Assembly (NCBI GenBank): GCA_963816685.1
Contig: CAWFMB010000008.1
Span: 62,001-126,000, forward strand
Reading direction: 5' to 3'
DNA length: 64,000 nucleotides
Origin: CAVYUC01 sp963816685
Lineage (GTDB): Bacteria; Bacteroidota; Bacteroidia; Bacteroidales; Prolixibacteraceae
Position numbers and translations under genes: made by a program. Positions 9,121 to 18,149 of the stretch are shown piece by piece (within the stretch, counting starts at the first letter, position 1; every line of letters begins with the position of its first letter). The notes below the pieces were generated by a model, which was given only the letters and a program-made list of their open reading frames with translations, had not been told where the DNA came from and did not search any database.

Positions 9121-9873
9121 CTACTGTTTCCAAAAAATAATAAGTTTACCCTGTGGTGAAAATCCCAACCTGGTGTACAAAGATACAGCCTTTGGCACCG
9201 CCTGCAAAACCACCTTTTTAATTCCCTGCTGAAAAAGTGAATACACAGCCGATCCAATAATTTCTGTGGCCAATCCTTTTCCCCGGTACCCACTTTTTGT
9301 AACGATGAAATACAATCCGGCGTTTTGATTATTATCAGAAAAAGAAAGTAATCCGCTTAGTAATTCATTGTCCATAAATAAACCGTAAATATCTGTTCCT
9401 GGCGAATGAAGAAGTTCCGGAAATAAATGTGAATCAACTTTTACTGCTTTCATTAATTCTGAATTAACGAGAAGTGTAAACGCTTCTATTTGATTGGACT
9501 GTTCCAGTTTCCTGATGCTAAATTTATCCGACTGCCGGTGGACAAAATTCCCGTTTCTGTTGATCTCCATCAATGTCCAGGATTCTACGGGAAATACAGC
9601 ATTTTGCCGCAGATATTCCTGATCCTCCGAAGTAAAAAAACAACTGTTGCAAACTGCAAAACGCGCTTTGACAATTTTTTCAGCCTGAATAAAATTCTTC
9701 ACCAGTTGCTTTCCTGCACTTTCAGAAAGATCGATGTCAAAAATCATTTGCGGCCAGCAACCACTTGCTCCCGAAACAGCACTAAAATCTTTCCCTTCAG
9801 CTAATGAAATATATCGGCTTAATCCGATGCGTCTGTAAAAATCGAACAGGTTCTTTTCGCTTTCACTCATCAT
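9121..9873 (-). CDS. GNAT family N-acetyltransferase
   Basis: 250 residues with a C-terminal GNAT domain: the acetyl-CoA pyrophosphate loop GYRGKGLATEI (195-205) and the SLYTRLGFSPQGK block near the end. The first 115 residues contain a conserved-looking stretch with CNSCFF and are of unknown function. The start overlaps the stop of the adenylation gene by 4 bases, and the stop lies 1 base before the ACP start. The donor may be acetyl-CoA or the acyl-ACP next door; the sequence does not decide. Confidence 0.75.
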   Translation of the reverse strand: MMSESEKNLFDFYRRIGLSRYISLAEGKDFSAVSGASGCWPQMIFDIDLSESAGKQLVKNFIQAEKIVKARFAVCNSCFFTSEDQEYLRQNAVFPVESWTLMEINRNGNFVHRQSDKFSIRKLEQSNQIEAFTLLVNSELMKAVKVDSHLFPELLHSPGTDIYGLFMDNELLSGLLSFSDNNQNAGLYFIVTKSGYRGKGLATEIIGSAVYSLFQQGIKKVVLQAVPKAVSLYTRLGFSPQGKLIIFWKQ

Positions 9874-11330
9874 TCCGGTGAATTTTTAAATTGAGTAACA
9901 AGTGCCTTTTTATCTGTTTTGCCTGAAGGTGCCAATGGAAACTGCGAAACTCCAATTATTTTTTCAGGAATTTTATATACAGGGAAAATGGATTTCAGTT
10001 TCTCTGTAATTTCATTTCCGTTTCCTGAATAGTTTTCGATAAATACAACCAGTTGATGTATTCCGGAAGATTTTTCAACAGATACCGCTGCAACATTCCT
10101 GGCATCCGCAACCAATAAACGCACCTTATTTTCTACTTCAATTAAATCCACCCGGTATCCGTTAATTTTTACCTGTTCGTCCAATCTTCCGTGATAATAC
10201 AAAAATCCATCATCATCCTTCTCTACCAAATCACCAGTTGGATAATAATCTTGATTCTCATCCGGTAAATTTTTAAAAGGTTGGTCATATGTAAACAAAT
10301 AATTTTCCATCACCTGGTCGCCGGCAATAAGTAATTCCCCGTTCTCCGTAACCTTCACAAAAACAGATTTTAGCGGTTTCCCAATACTAACTATATTGTT
10401 TATAGCTTTTAATTTTTCTCCCGGCAGGCATTTGTAAATTGTTGCCGTTACCGTTGTTTCAGTGGGGCCATAAACATTTGATATTTCAGCATTTGGTACA
10501 TACTCCCTCCACTCTTCCACCATATTTGCCGGGAGTGCTTCTCCCCCAAAATGAAAATGTTCGATTACTTTTAGATTGAAGGAGTCAAAAAATGGATGCA
10601 AACATGCAAGTAACGAAGGAGTTACCTGAACCCATGTTATTGGTTTTTCCGTTAAAATTTTTGCGACAGCAAATGGTTTAAACTGACCACTGAGAACAGA
10701 ATACACTGTTGCACCTTTTAAAAACGGAATCAGATAACCGGTAAATGCCGCATCTGCAGTCAACTCGTAGGTTTGTAAAAAATTATCAGCAGAAGACAAT
10801 TCAGGATACAATTCAAGAAAACCTTCCACAAAAGCAGTTAAATTTTTCAGGTTAACCGGAACATTTTTAGGAGTACCTGTGCTGCCTGATGTGTTTAAAA
10901 CATACATAACCTGCCGACTTTTCCATTTATACAACGGCAACGAATCAGGTGACGAAACAACTTTATTGTTCAAAATTTTCAGCTGCGGCTCCATTCCTTC
11001 CGGAATATCTTTTGAAGCAAATATAATCTTGATTTTGTGTTTCTGTATCAATTCGTTATTCAGCAATGCCGGTGAAGATGGATTTAGCGGGACAAAAATT
11101 CCGCCTGAAAACCAGATGGCAAAGACCGCAGCATACGTTTCTGCCCTTTCATTACACAGAACCCCCACAGCATTTTGAGGTACAAAACCCGACTGACTTT
11201 CAAGTAGTTTCCGGCTTCCATTCACCAGCGATAAAAACTGACTGTAACTCAGCATTTCATTCCCCAAACAAAAAGCATTGTTATTGCTAAAGTTTTGAAA
11301 TGCCTGGAAATATTGCTGAATCAGGTTCAT
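9870..11330 (-). CDS. AMP-forming adenylation enzyme (DltA/NRPS A-domain-like)
   Basis: 486-residue acyl- or aminoacyl-adenylate synthetase. Motifs in order: A3 TSGSTGTPK (147-155), A4 region with Asp193 in LTADAAF, A5 YGPTETT (287-293), A7 YPTGDL (363-368), A8 GRLDEQVKINGYRVDLIEVE (381-400) and the catalytic lysine Lys471 in PSGKTDK. The Asp in A4 is the residue that holds the alpha-amino group in amino-acid activating domains, so an amino acid substrate, as in DltA, is likely but not proven. With the free-standing ACP two genes downstream it forms a minimal loading pair. Overlaps of 4 bases at both ends indicate translational coupling. Confidence 0.85.
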   Translation of the reverse strand: MNLIQQYFQAFQNFSNNNAFCLGNEMLSYSQFLSLVNGSRKLLESQSGFVPQNAVGVLCNERAETYAAVFAIWFSGGIFVPLNPSSPALLNNELIQKHKIKIIFASKDIPEGMEPQLKILNNKVVSSPDSLPLYKWKSRQVMYVLNTSGSTGTPKNVPVNLKNLTAFVEGFLELYPELSSADNFLQTYELTADAAFTGYLIPFLKGATVYSVLSGQFKPFAVAKILTEKPITWVQVTPSLLACLHPFFDSFNLKVIEHFHFGGEALPANMVEEWREYVPNAEISNVYGPTETTVTATIYKCLPGEKLKAINNIVSIGKPLKSVFVKVTENGELLIAGDQVMENYLFTYDQPFKNLPDENQDYYPTGDLVEKDDDGFLYYHGRLDEQVKINGYRVDLIEVENKVRLLVADARNVAAVSVEKSSGIHQLVVFIENYSGNGNEITEKLKSIFPVYKIPEKIIGVSQFPLAPSGKTDKKALVTQFKNSPE

Positions 11331-12352
11331 TTTCTTTTTACAAAATTTTTACCGGCTGGAGCCTTGGCAAGATAATAAAAATACTCTGAACGAATAATTG
11401 CTTCGGCACCTGGAAAACCCTTCAGTTCCGCAGGAATCCGCTGTAAGTGGCAAGGGGCATTGTCATGTTTTATTCCCGAAGTACCAAAACTTACTCTTAC
11501 ATTTTCATCCTGAAGAAATTGGAAAAATGAAAGCGGCACACCAATATCATTAAAGGGAAATGAAAAAATCCTGTTTTTAATATGAAACTCAGATTCGAGA
11601 AACTGAAAACTCTTGATGAACTGAATTTTCATTTCATCTTCTGAAAGCAAATTAAATTCAGGATGATTGAAACTGTGCGAACCAATTAAAAATCCTTCAT
11701 TTTGTAATTTACTGATTTGCCCTGAATTCATATAAGGCTGATAAAAATGAAGTGCTTCCTCGAAATTAATGTTATAAACAGCCGCTAGTTTATCGATGAT
11801 TTCCGCATCAGTAATGGTCAGCTTTTTTATATTTTGGATTAATTCACCGGAATTATTTATTTCCTTTCCTAAAACCCCGGCTGCTTCTTCAGTGAATTTA
11901 GTATGTTCTTTTTTTAAAACATTTTCAATAATCAGGCTTACTTTTTGGCGATGGCCAAGCAGATTGTTATCCACAAAAGCCGGATTGATAAAAAAGGCCG
12001 CCGGAATTTTCATTTTTTTTAAAACCGGTGCAATAACATGGAAACATTCTGAAAATCCATCATCAAAACTGAGGAAAAATTTCGGTTTACCTTTATATTT
12101 TCCCTTTCTTGCATAAATCAGTACTTCATCGAATGTTGCCGGAAAAAAATATTTTAACAGGAAATCCAAATCCTTCCGGAACTGCTTTTCAGAAGGAACA
12201 GGATACAGATGTTTTACCAGTGGTGATGGTTCGTTGGAGATAACGTGGTAAAACGGAAATATAAAATTTTGCCCCGATAACCGGCGCATCAGTTGAAACG
12301 GGAAAGGCAATGAAAGTTGAAATGCAAGTTTTCTTACCAGTTCCCGGTTCAT
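11327..12352 (-). CDS. Polysaccharide deacetylase (NodB) family protein
   Basis: 341 residues with the NodB metal-binding motifs: SFDDGF (95-100) and GSHSFNHPEF (about 222-231, HxxxH type). It would remove N- or O-acetyl groups from a glycan, or act on a lipid-linked intermediate. No classical signal peptide is evident, though the N terminus (LAFQLSLPFPFQLMRRL) is moderately hydrophobic. It overlaps both neighbours by 4 bases and belongs to the adenylation/ACP cluster. Confidence 0.82.
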   Translation of the reverse strand: MNRELVRKLAFQLSLPFPFQLMRRLSGQNFIFPFYHVISNEPSPLVKHLYPVPSEKQFRKDLDFLLKYFFPATFDEVLIYARKGKYKGKPKFFLSFDDGFSECFHVIAPVLKKMKIPAAFFINPAFVDNNLLGHRQKVSLIIENVLKKEHTKFTEEAAGVLGKEINNSGELIQNIKKLTITDAEIIDKLAAVYNINFEEALHFYQPYMNSGQISKLQNEGFLIGSHSFNHPEFNLLSEDEMKIQFIKSFQFLESEFHIKNRIFSFPFNDIGVPLSFFQFLQDENVRVSFGTSGIKHDNAPCHLQRIPAELKGFPGAEAIIRSEYFYYLAKAPAGKNFVKRK

Positions 12353-13276
12353 GATTTATTCTTTTTAAGCAGGTTTAGCGGGTAAGGCAACCGGTTTAAA
12401 TACAACTGATAATATGTCTCTTCCGAAGGACTGAAACTTCTGTAAAAATGCGCCACACCTTCAAGTGAAGAACCTTCGAAATCGAGTAAAAAACCTGATT
12501 TTGAATGTGTCCGAATAAATTCATCCAAAATGGCATACATGGCATTGAAACTTTTTCCTTCATCAGTTGAAAAAGCATTCAGGTAAACAATCCGGTTGCC
12601 GGAACGCAGAAAAAAAGCTGCAGCACAAACTTCATTACCGGGAGTATAAGCAGCCAGTATTGTCCCGTTACCAATTGTCTGACCCGCCGAAATAATTTTA
12701 GCCAGCATTTTGAACGATTCATGACCAACATTTTTTGCTACCTGCCGTTTTTTCATTTCAATATATTCCATGGCATCAAGTGCTTTAACCACACGGATCC
12801 CTTTTTTGCGCGCAGTTGCAATATTATTTCTGGCCCGCTTTTTAAATTGCGCTGCAATCGTTGAATAAGATTCGTGCAGCGGCAAAATAAAGTTAACTTT
12901 CTCCTTTAGCTCAAACGGTGTAAAAGCGGCAGGGATTACTTGCGGATTGACCTGGAAATCGGCAAACCGAAAACGTTTTGCCAGCTCATTGGCAAATAGT
13001 ACCTGAACCTCAAAAGGTGGTGCCGGAAATATTCCCAGTTGCTGGCAAAAGTAAGGTTGATACAAATATTTAATTCCCCACTTTTGGCGAACCGGAAGTG
13101 GCATCACATGTTCATATTCGCCATAAACATAGGGCGTCCCAAACACCCGCAGTCCGATCAAGATGCCAGTGAAAAGCATAAACCCTGCTGTTGAGGGCTT
13201 GTTCGATACAACTATCCCATTTCCCCGAATCTATTTCAGCATGTTTCAGGTATTTTAATCCTTTCCTGTTATTCAT
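12349..13276 (-). pseudogene. FemAB/GNAT-like acyltransferase gene with one frameshift
   Basis: The frame from 13179 gives 276 residues with a FemAB-like C-terminal half (FKKRARNNIATARKKGI, then AAFFLRSGNRIVYLNAFS). The N terminus lies in another frame starting at ATG 13276: MNNRKGLKYLKHAEIDSGKW to HLDRTAGVWDAL. Joining WDAL to VYGEYEHVMPLP restores a continuous family-like protein of about 308 residues and needs a one-base change near 13128-13133. It could aminoacylate a cell-wall or surface glycan precursor. The start overlaps the stop of the upstream gene. A sequencing indel is an alternative to true decay. Confidence 0.75.
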
Positions 13277-14599
13277 TCGCCCATTCAAATCCATTCCTGT
13301 TCATTTCTTCAAAAACCTGTCGAAAGCCCTTCCATCCATCCAAATCAGTGACCGTTTCGTTATGCCAGATACTCACAAAAGTACCTCCAACTTCTTTTAC
13401 TTCGGCCATTAACCGGCCAATTTCTTTTGTTGCTTCCTGTGGCGATAATCCTAGATAATCGCGTAAAGTGACATCCATTACCTGAAACGGAATGATCTTC
13501 AGATTTGTAGCCATTTCTTTTTTCAAATCAAAAAAATAATACGGTGTACAAATTCCAGCCCGAAAGCCGGTGTGCGACGGATAACCCATGGTAAAATCTT
13601 CAAGAATTCCGGCATTCAAAAGCCGGCGGTAATTGCGCGGAAAACGAAGCCGGATAAAATGCTGACGGCTTTTATTCATTTTAATGTACCGGTAACTTTT
13701 TCAAGGCGACCAATTTCAACAGGTAACTTTTTTTTCCCTCTCTTTTTGCTTGATGAATACGAAGGATGTATCCCGACACTGTATTTTGCGGCAGTTGTTT
13801 TTATGAGTTGTCGTAGAAATTTATTTTTATACTGAATGTTTTTATCATACCGCGCATAATCTCCCAGCAAAAAAAAGAAAGTCACCTTATCTTCATTTCC
13901 CGTAAAAACTGAATCCAGAAAATCGTATGAATCGTAAGGATCTTTTTCTTTTCCCGAAATAACATTTAACCGGTTTTTGAATTCCTGAATATTCCCATTT
14001 ACAGCCGACTTTTGCAAGTGCATCCCCAGGTGCGTATGAAATCCTTTATGCAAAAAAGCCCAGGCATTGTCAATATCAATGGTTGAAAGAAACTGAAATT
14101 TTCGTTCAGGAAAAATCCAAATGCCGGAAACCGTTGCTTTAATTTATCTGCCAGAAGGTTGGCCCAAATATTAACTACCGGCTTTTTTAACAAATTATAT
14201 TTCGAAAGAATACTTTCACTGCCCGGATATCGGTTATATTTTCCGCGTTTTGTTCCAAGATATTCTTCATATCGGGTAACCAGAAAAAAAGATGCGGCAA
14301 ACGGGTCGAAAGGCAAATCGGAATCTTTTGAACTTTCGCAGAAATACTTCTCACCTTCATACCAAACCGGCTGCATATCAGGCTGAATCAATGCTTTGCA
14401 ATACATCAACCTGATGCGGTTTAATGTAAAATTCATCGTTAAACTTTTCGTATGAATAATTCAGTTTAGGCAAATTTGATTTTAAAAATTCTGAAGATTT
14501 TGAGGTGTAGCTTACTTCAACCTTCAAAATATCAGTAAAAATCAACCTTGAAATATATTCAATCCGGGGATTAATTTCATTGGAGTAAATCAAAATCAT
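13269..14599 (-). pseudogene. Polysaccharide deacetylase-like gene (DUF7033 type) with three frameshifts
   Basis: Four consecutive frames together spell one protein of about 440 residues: MILIYSNEINPRIEYI (start 14599), then LMYCKALIQPDMQPVWYEGE, then FLSTIDIDNAWAFLHKGF, then KSRQHFIRLRFPRNYRRLL to the stop at 13269. The joins lie near 14405-14415, in a run of five T/A near 14110-14116, and near 13676-13682. The DIDNAWAF block, GIHPSYSS and GYPSHTGFRAGI match long deacetylase-like proteins of Bacteroidota. Its start lies inside the 3' end of radC. It would be the first gene of the ACP cluster. Confidence 0.78.
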
Positions 14600-15311
14600 A
14601 AAACAGGACAATTTTTTGCAACATACCTTCGTCTGCCAAACTAAGATAACTGTTTTGGGCAATTATAATATGATCCAACACCGAAATATCCATGAGATGT
14701 GCTGCATCTTTTATTTTACGGGTTATTTTCAAATCAGCGTCGGAAGCTTGCAGCGTTCCGGAGGGATGATTATGGGAAAGAATCAATGCGCTCGCCTGCT
14801 TATCGAGTGCTTTTTTCAGGATAATGCGAACATCGATAACAGTACCAGAAATTCCGCCCTGACTTACCATAAAACTTTCAAGTATTTTGTTTCCGCGATC
14901 CAGCACAAGCACCCAGAATTCTTCATGAATAAGATCACCAAGCTTGGGAAGAAAGTAGTCAGCAGCATCTTTGCTCCCGGTGATTTTGTTCTTCACAAAA
15001 ACCTCGGCGTCTTTCCGGCGGCGTCCCAATTCGAGCGCTGCCAAAATAGTAATGGCTTTGGCTTCTCCAATTCCATTGAACTCTTTTAAATCGTCGATGC
15101 TTTTGCGACCGAGTTCGTTCAAATTATTTCCTGATCCTGTTAATATCCGCCGGGAGAGTTCAACAGCGGTTTCCTGTAAATTTCCGGAGCCTATTAAAAT
15201 GGCAATTAATTCGGCATCGGTTAAGGAGCGTTGGCCATTGTTGAGCAGTTTTTCCCGTGGCCGGTCTTCCACTGCCCATTCCTTAATTTTTAACCTTTTA
15301 TATTCGTTCAT
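14577..15311 (-). CDS. radC: RadC family (JAB/MPN domain) protein
   Basis: RadC-type protein with an N-terminal helix-hairpin-helix part (GIGEAKAITILAALELGRRR) and a JAMM metal site SHNHPSG with the downstream Asp of ASDAD. About 244 residues from the ATG at 15311 (MNEYKRLKIKEWAVEDRPRE), which is where family members begin. An upstream in-frame ATG at 15347 would add 12 atypical residues. Despite the name its role in DNA repair is not well established. The 3' end overlaps the start of the deacetylase-like gene by 23 bases. Confidence 0.9.
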   Translation of the reverse strand: MNEYKRLKIKEWAVEDRPREKLLNNGQRSLTDAELIAILIGSGNLQETAVELSRRILTGSGNNLNELGRKSIDDLKEFNGIGEAKAITILAALELGRRRKDAEVFVKNKITGSKDAADYFLPKLGDLIHEEFWVLVLDRGNKILESFMVSQGGISGTVIDVRIILKKALDKQASALILSHNHPSGTLQASDADLKITRKIKDAAHLMDISVLDHIIIAQNSYLSLADEGMLQKIVLFYDFDLLQ

Positions 15312-15347
15312 GTTAAGCCGGTTAAGTTGAAACTTAAAAATAAACAT

Positions 15348-15795
15348 TTTACCCGGAAAAATTGTAGCTGCTCCGGCATGATTGGTAAAATTATTCTGAA
15401 TTTCCTGCTTTATTGCTTTCGTTGGTTAAAATGGTTCTCTGGTGCATTTATTGAATCATTTCAAAAATCAGGTGGGCAAAAGATAAAATTGATAAAGCAC
15501 TGCATATTAAACTGTTTTTGTATGGATGCAAAAAAGCTATCACAAAAACTGCATACATAAATGAATTGGAAAGAAAGAACATCGAACGGGCGTTGCACTG
15601 TCTCCATAACTACATGGTTATGATTTTCCAAAAGAGAAGGTTCAGAAGTGTTTCTTCCGCTACCGGACTATACCATCACTATACCTTGGATATTAAATCG
15701 CGAACCAACCCCGTCCAGGGTATTTGGAAGGTACGAAGAAAATTAAAGGGATCACATTTGTCTGGAGAGGTCAAATCGGTCGCAGGAGGGTACTA
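15348..15795. other. Intergenic region upstream of radC, no gene recognised
   Basis: About 450 bases between divergently placed radC and the rpsT terminator. Plus-strand frames at 15327-15560 and 15518-15796 have no family character. The half nearer rpsT is less AT-rich than usual for spacers here (for example CGAACCAACCCCGTCCAGG near 15700-15718), which could mark an RNA or a decayed gene, but I find no match to tRNA, SRP RNA, RNase P or tmRNA landmarks. Confidence 0.5.
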
Positions 15796-15796
15796 A

Positions 15797-15827
15797 AAAA
15801 GCCCTTCCGTTTTTCGGAAAGGCTTTT
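15797..15827. terminator. Bidirectional-looking terminator after rpsT
   Basis: Hairpin AAAAGCCCTTCCG-TTTTT-CGGAAAGGCTTTT with A and T flanks, 25 bases past the rpsT stop on the minus strand. Confidence 0.8.
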
Positions 15828-15851
15828 CAATATCTGATGATAAATTAAATT

Positions 15852-16103
15852 TTACAAACTGCTGACGTGATGAGCAAGTTTCGATTTAAGGTTCGACGCT
15901 TTATTCTTGTGAATAATATTGCGTTTTGCCAGTTTATCAATCATCGAAACAACTTCGGGATACAATTTTGTTGCTTCTTCCTTATCAGAAGTTCCACGCA
16001 AACCTTTAATTGCATTACGCGTGGTTTTTGCGTAGTAACGATTATGATCCCTTTTCTTCTCGTTCTGTCTTATCCTCTTTAATGCCGACTTATGATGTGC
16101 CAT
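15852..16103 (-). CDS. rpsT: 30S ribosomal protein S20
   Basis: 83-residue S20 that binds 16S rRNA in the small subunit. The sequence MAHHKSALKRIRQNEKKRDHN and the basic helical remainder are typical, and the length is normal. It begins 29 bases after the tRNA-Glu gene on the same strand, so the two may share a transcript, and it ends in a strong terminator. Confidence 0.97.
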   Translation of the reverse strand: MAHHKSALKRIRQNEKKRDHNRYYAKTTRNAIKGLRGTSDKEEATKLYPEVVSMIDKLAKRNIIHKNKASNLKSKLAHHVSSL

Positions 16104-16132
16104 AATGCTTTGTTAAAATCTTTTTAAAAATG

Positions 16133-16204
16133 TAGCCCGTAGGGGATTCGAACCCCTGCTACCAGGATGAAAACCTGGCGTCCTAACCCCTAGACGAACG
16201 GGCC
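16133..16204 (-). tRNA. tRNA-Glu (anticodon TTC)
   Basis: On the minus strand the acceptor arm GGCCCGT / ACGGGCT, D arm, anticodon stem CCAGG-TTTTCAT-CCTGG and T arm AGGGG-TTCGAAT-CCCCT fold into a standard 72-nt tRNA. The anticodon loop places TTC at positions 34-36, reading Glu codons. CCA is not encoded. Confidence 0.97.
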
Positions 16205-16232
16205 TTCCTATGTTTCCCTAATTTTGGGACTG

Positions 16233-16240
16233 CAAAAATA
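16233..16240 (-). promoter_or_regulatory. Candidate -7 box for tRNA-Glu/rpsT
   Basis: TATTTTTG on the minus strand fits TAnnTTTG and ends 28 bases before the mature tRNA 5' end. Confidence 0.45.
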
Positions 16241-16387
16241 CTTCATTTTTATAATCCACCAAATTTTCATCTCATAAAAATTGAAAATTTTAGTGGTATC
16301 TGTTGAAATGCGCCATTTTTCAAATACTGCACATTGACAATATTTTTAGAATGACTGATTTCAAAGAATCATATTGACCAAATCTCA

Positions 16388-16414
16388 AGCTTTTTGTAAA
16401 AGCTCCTTTTTTTT
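16388..16414 (+). terminator. Terminator-like hairpin oriented against the flanking genes
   Basis: AGCTTTT-TGT-AAAAGCT, CC, then eight T on the plus strand. Both neighbours are on the minus strand, so it would stop only plus-strand transcripts; on the minus strand the hairpin lacks a U-tract. Confidence 0.4.
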
Positions 16415-16482
16415 GGCGATGCAAAGAAAAACAAGTTTTTTTAATTTACAAATCAAAAATTGCGAATAATCTTACGGGGAAA

Positions 16483-17217
16483 TTAATTTTTAACCTTCCG
16501 TAATTCAAAATTCTGTCCAAGATAAACTCGTCGCACATCTTCGTCATTGGCCAAATCTTCTGCTGTTCCGGCTTTTAATATCGAACCTTCAAAAAGCAGG
16601 TATGATCTGTCGGTAATCGAAAGTGTTTCATGCACATTGTGGTCGGTAATTAATACCCCTATGTTTTTTTCCTTCAGCTTAACAACTATTTCCTGAATAT
16701 CTTCCACTGCAATCGGATCAACTCCGGCAAATGGTTCATCAAGGAGGATAAAATTTGGGTCGATTGCCAGTGCCCGGGCAATTTCGGTGCGGCGCCGTTC
16801 TCCTCCAGAAAGTTGAATTCCCTTGCTTTTCCGGATGTGCTGCAATCCAAATTCATCAATTAATGTCTCAAGTTTTTCCTTTTGATATTCCTTTGTGTAG
16901 TTGGTCATTTCCAGCACTGCTTTCAGATTGTCTTCAATACTTAGTTTCCTGAAAACCGATGCCTCCTGAGCAAGGTAACCAATTCCCTTTTTTGCTCTTT
17001 TATAAACAGGAAGTTTGGTAATGTTTTCATTATCAATAAAAATTTTACCCGAAAATGGCTGAATAAGTCCCACAATCATATAAAACGAAGTGGTTTTCCC
17101 CGCACCATTCGGTCCTAGCAAACCTACAATTTCACCCTGTTTTACATCGAAACTTACCCCTTTAACAACAGTGCGTTTACGGTATTTCTTTACAATATTT
17201 TCGGCACGAAGAATCAT
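16483..17217 (-). CDS. lptB: LPS export ABC transporter ATP-binding protein LptB
   Basis: Cytoplasmic ATPase of the LptB2FGC complex that extracts LPS from the inner membrane. In 244 residues: Walker A GPNGAGKTT (35-43), LSGGERRR signature near 136, Walker B FILLDEPFAGVDP and H-loop ITDHNVHE, the last two typical of LptB rather than other ABC ATPases. Length is normal. No other lpt gene is adjacent. tatC lies upstream in the same orientation, 31 bases away. Confidence 0.93.
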   Translation of the reverse strand: MILRAENIVKKYRKRTVVKGVSFDVKQGEIVGLLGPNGAGKTTSFYMIVGLIQPFSGKIFIDNENITKLPVYKRAKKGIGYLAQEASVFRKLSIEDNLKAVLEMTNYTKEYQKEKLETLIDEFGLQHIRKSKGIQLSGGERRRTEIARALAIDPNFILLDEPFAGVDPIAVEDIQEIVVKLKEKNIGVLITDHNVHETLSITDRSYLLFEGSILKAGTAEDLANDEDVRRVYLGQNFELRKVKN

Positions 17218-17248
17218 TCAGGCAAATAACGTTAATTTGGGTGAAAGT

Positions 17249-18115
17249 TTATATTTCATCCATCTCTTTTTCACGTTTTTTAACTACACGGCGGGAAATT
17301 ACTATTCCAATTTCGTACAAAAACACAAGCGGAATACATACCATTATCTGACTGAAAATATCAGGAGGAGTGATGATTGCCGAAACCAGCAACATTACAA
17401 CATATGCGTGCCGGCGGTATGTTTTCATAAACTGCGGAGTCAGAATTCCAACTTTACTTAAAAAGTAGGAGAATATTGGCAGCAGGAAAACAACTCCTGA
17501 AGCCACAACAATTGAAATTACCGAACCAATATATGACTTCAGGTTAATCTGGTTGGCAACTGAACTACTCACATTGTAGGTTCCCAGAAAATTAATGGAA
17601 AGTGGTACAATTAAATAATAACCAAACAAAATACCCAAAAGAAATAAAACTGAAGTATAAAAGACGGCTCCTCGTGCATGCTTTTGTTCATTTTCATACA
17701 ATGCAGGGCGGATAAAACGCCAAAACTCGTAAAAAACAACCGGAGAAGCAATAATAACCCCAGCAATAATTGCAGTCATAATATGCATCGAAAACTGGCC
17801 TGCAATTTTTATACTTATTAATTCAAGCGGCTTTTGATTTATTTTGAGTGCATCAGTACCTACTAATTCACTCAGCCTGTAAAGCATTCTGTTGGTCCAG
17901 AATTCAGGTGTTCGTGGTTTTAATATTACCGTATCAAAAATAAAATCCTTCATTATAAAAGCCACAACAGCAAAAACAAAAATGGCCAGCGCCGATCGAA
18001 TTACATGCCAGCGCAATTCTTCCAAATGTTCAAGAAAAGACATCTCATTATAATTACGCTTTGGTGCCTTTTTCCTTCTTTTTTTCTTTTCTTTCTTCTC
18101 TTCAACTTCGCTCAT
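17249..18115 (-). CDS. tatC: Sec-independent protein translocase TatC
   Basis: Multi-spanning Tat receptor subunit, about 288 residues. After a lysine-rich cytoplasmic lead (EKKEKKKRRKKAPKR) come the TatC landmarks MSFLEHLEELRWHVIRS and YEFWRFIRPALYENEQKH, with six hydrophobic segments and a charged tail (RRVVKKREKE). I use the ATG at 18115 (MSEVEEKK). The longer frame from 18154 would start upstream of a good -7 box at 18142-18149 and is therefore unlikely. It pairs with the tatA near the left end of the window. Confidence 0.95.
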   Translation of the reverse strand: MSEVEEKKEKKKRRKKAPKRNYNEMSFLEHLEELRWHVIRSALAIFVFAVVAFIMKDFIFDTVILKPRTPEFWTNRMLYRLSELVGTDALKINQKPLELISIKIAGQFSMHIMTAIIAGVIIASPVVFYEFWRFIRPALYENEQKHARGAVFYTSVLFLLGILFGYYLIVPLSINFLGTYNVSSSVANQINLKSYIGSVISIVVASGVVFLLPIFSYFLSKVGILTPQFMKTYRRHAYVVMLLVSAIITPPDIFSQIMVCIPLVFLYEIGIVISRRVVKKREKEMDEI

Positions 18116-18141
18116 CAGAATTCTGTTTTTAAAAATCCCCA

Positions 18142-18149
18142 CAAATATA
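18142..18149 (-). promoter_or_regulatory. Candidate -7 box for tatC
   Basis: TATATTTG on the minus strand fits TAnnTTTG and ends 26 bases before the chosen tatC start. It argues against the longer tatC reading. Confidence 0.5.

Larger units (their letters stand above)
16205..16482. other. Spacer between tRNA-Glu and lptB
   Basis: AT-rich spacer without an open frame. It holds the tRNA promoter candidate and a plus-strand-oriented terminator-like hairpin, both listed separately. Confidence 0.6.

Noticed and set aside
8877..9293. 138-residue reading of the ACP gene
   Set aside because: The first 58 residues run antiparallel-frame through the preceding GNAT gene and are basic and Cys/Trp-rich; the ACP family starts at the Met at 9119.
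7798..14599. Classical NRPS or dlt operon
   Set aside because: There is no condensation or thioesterase domain and no DltB-type MBOAT protein, so neither label fits.
15518..15796. 92-codon plus-strand frame before the rpsT terminator
   Set aside because: No family character or ribosome site; it runs into the terminator hairpin.
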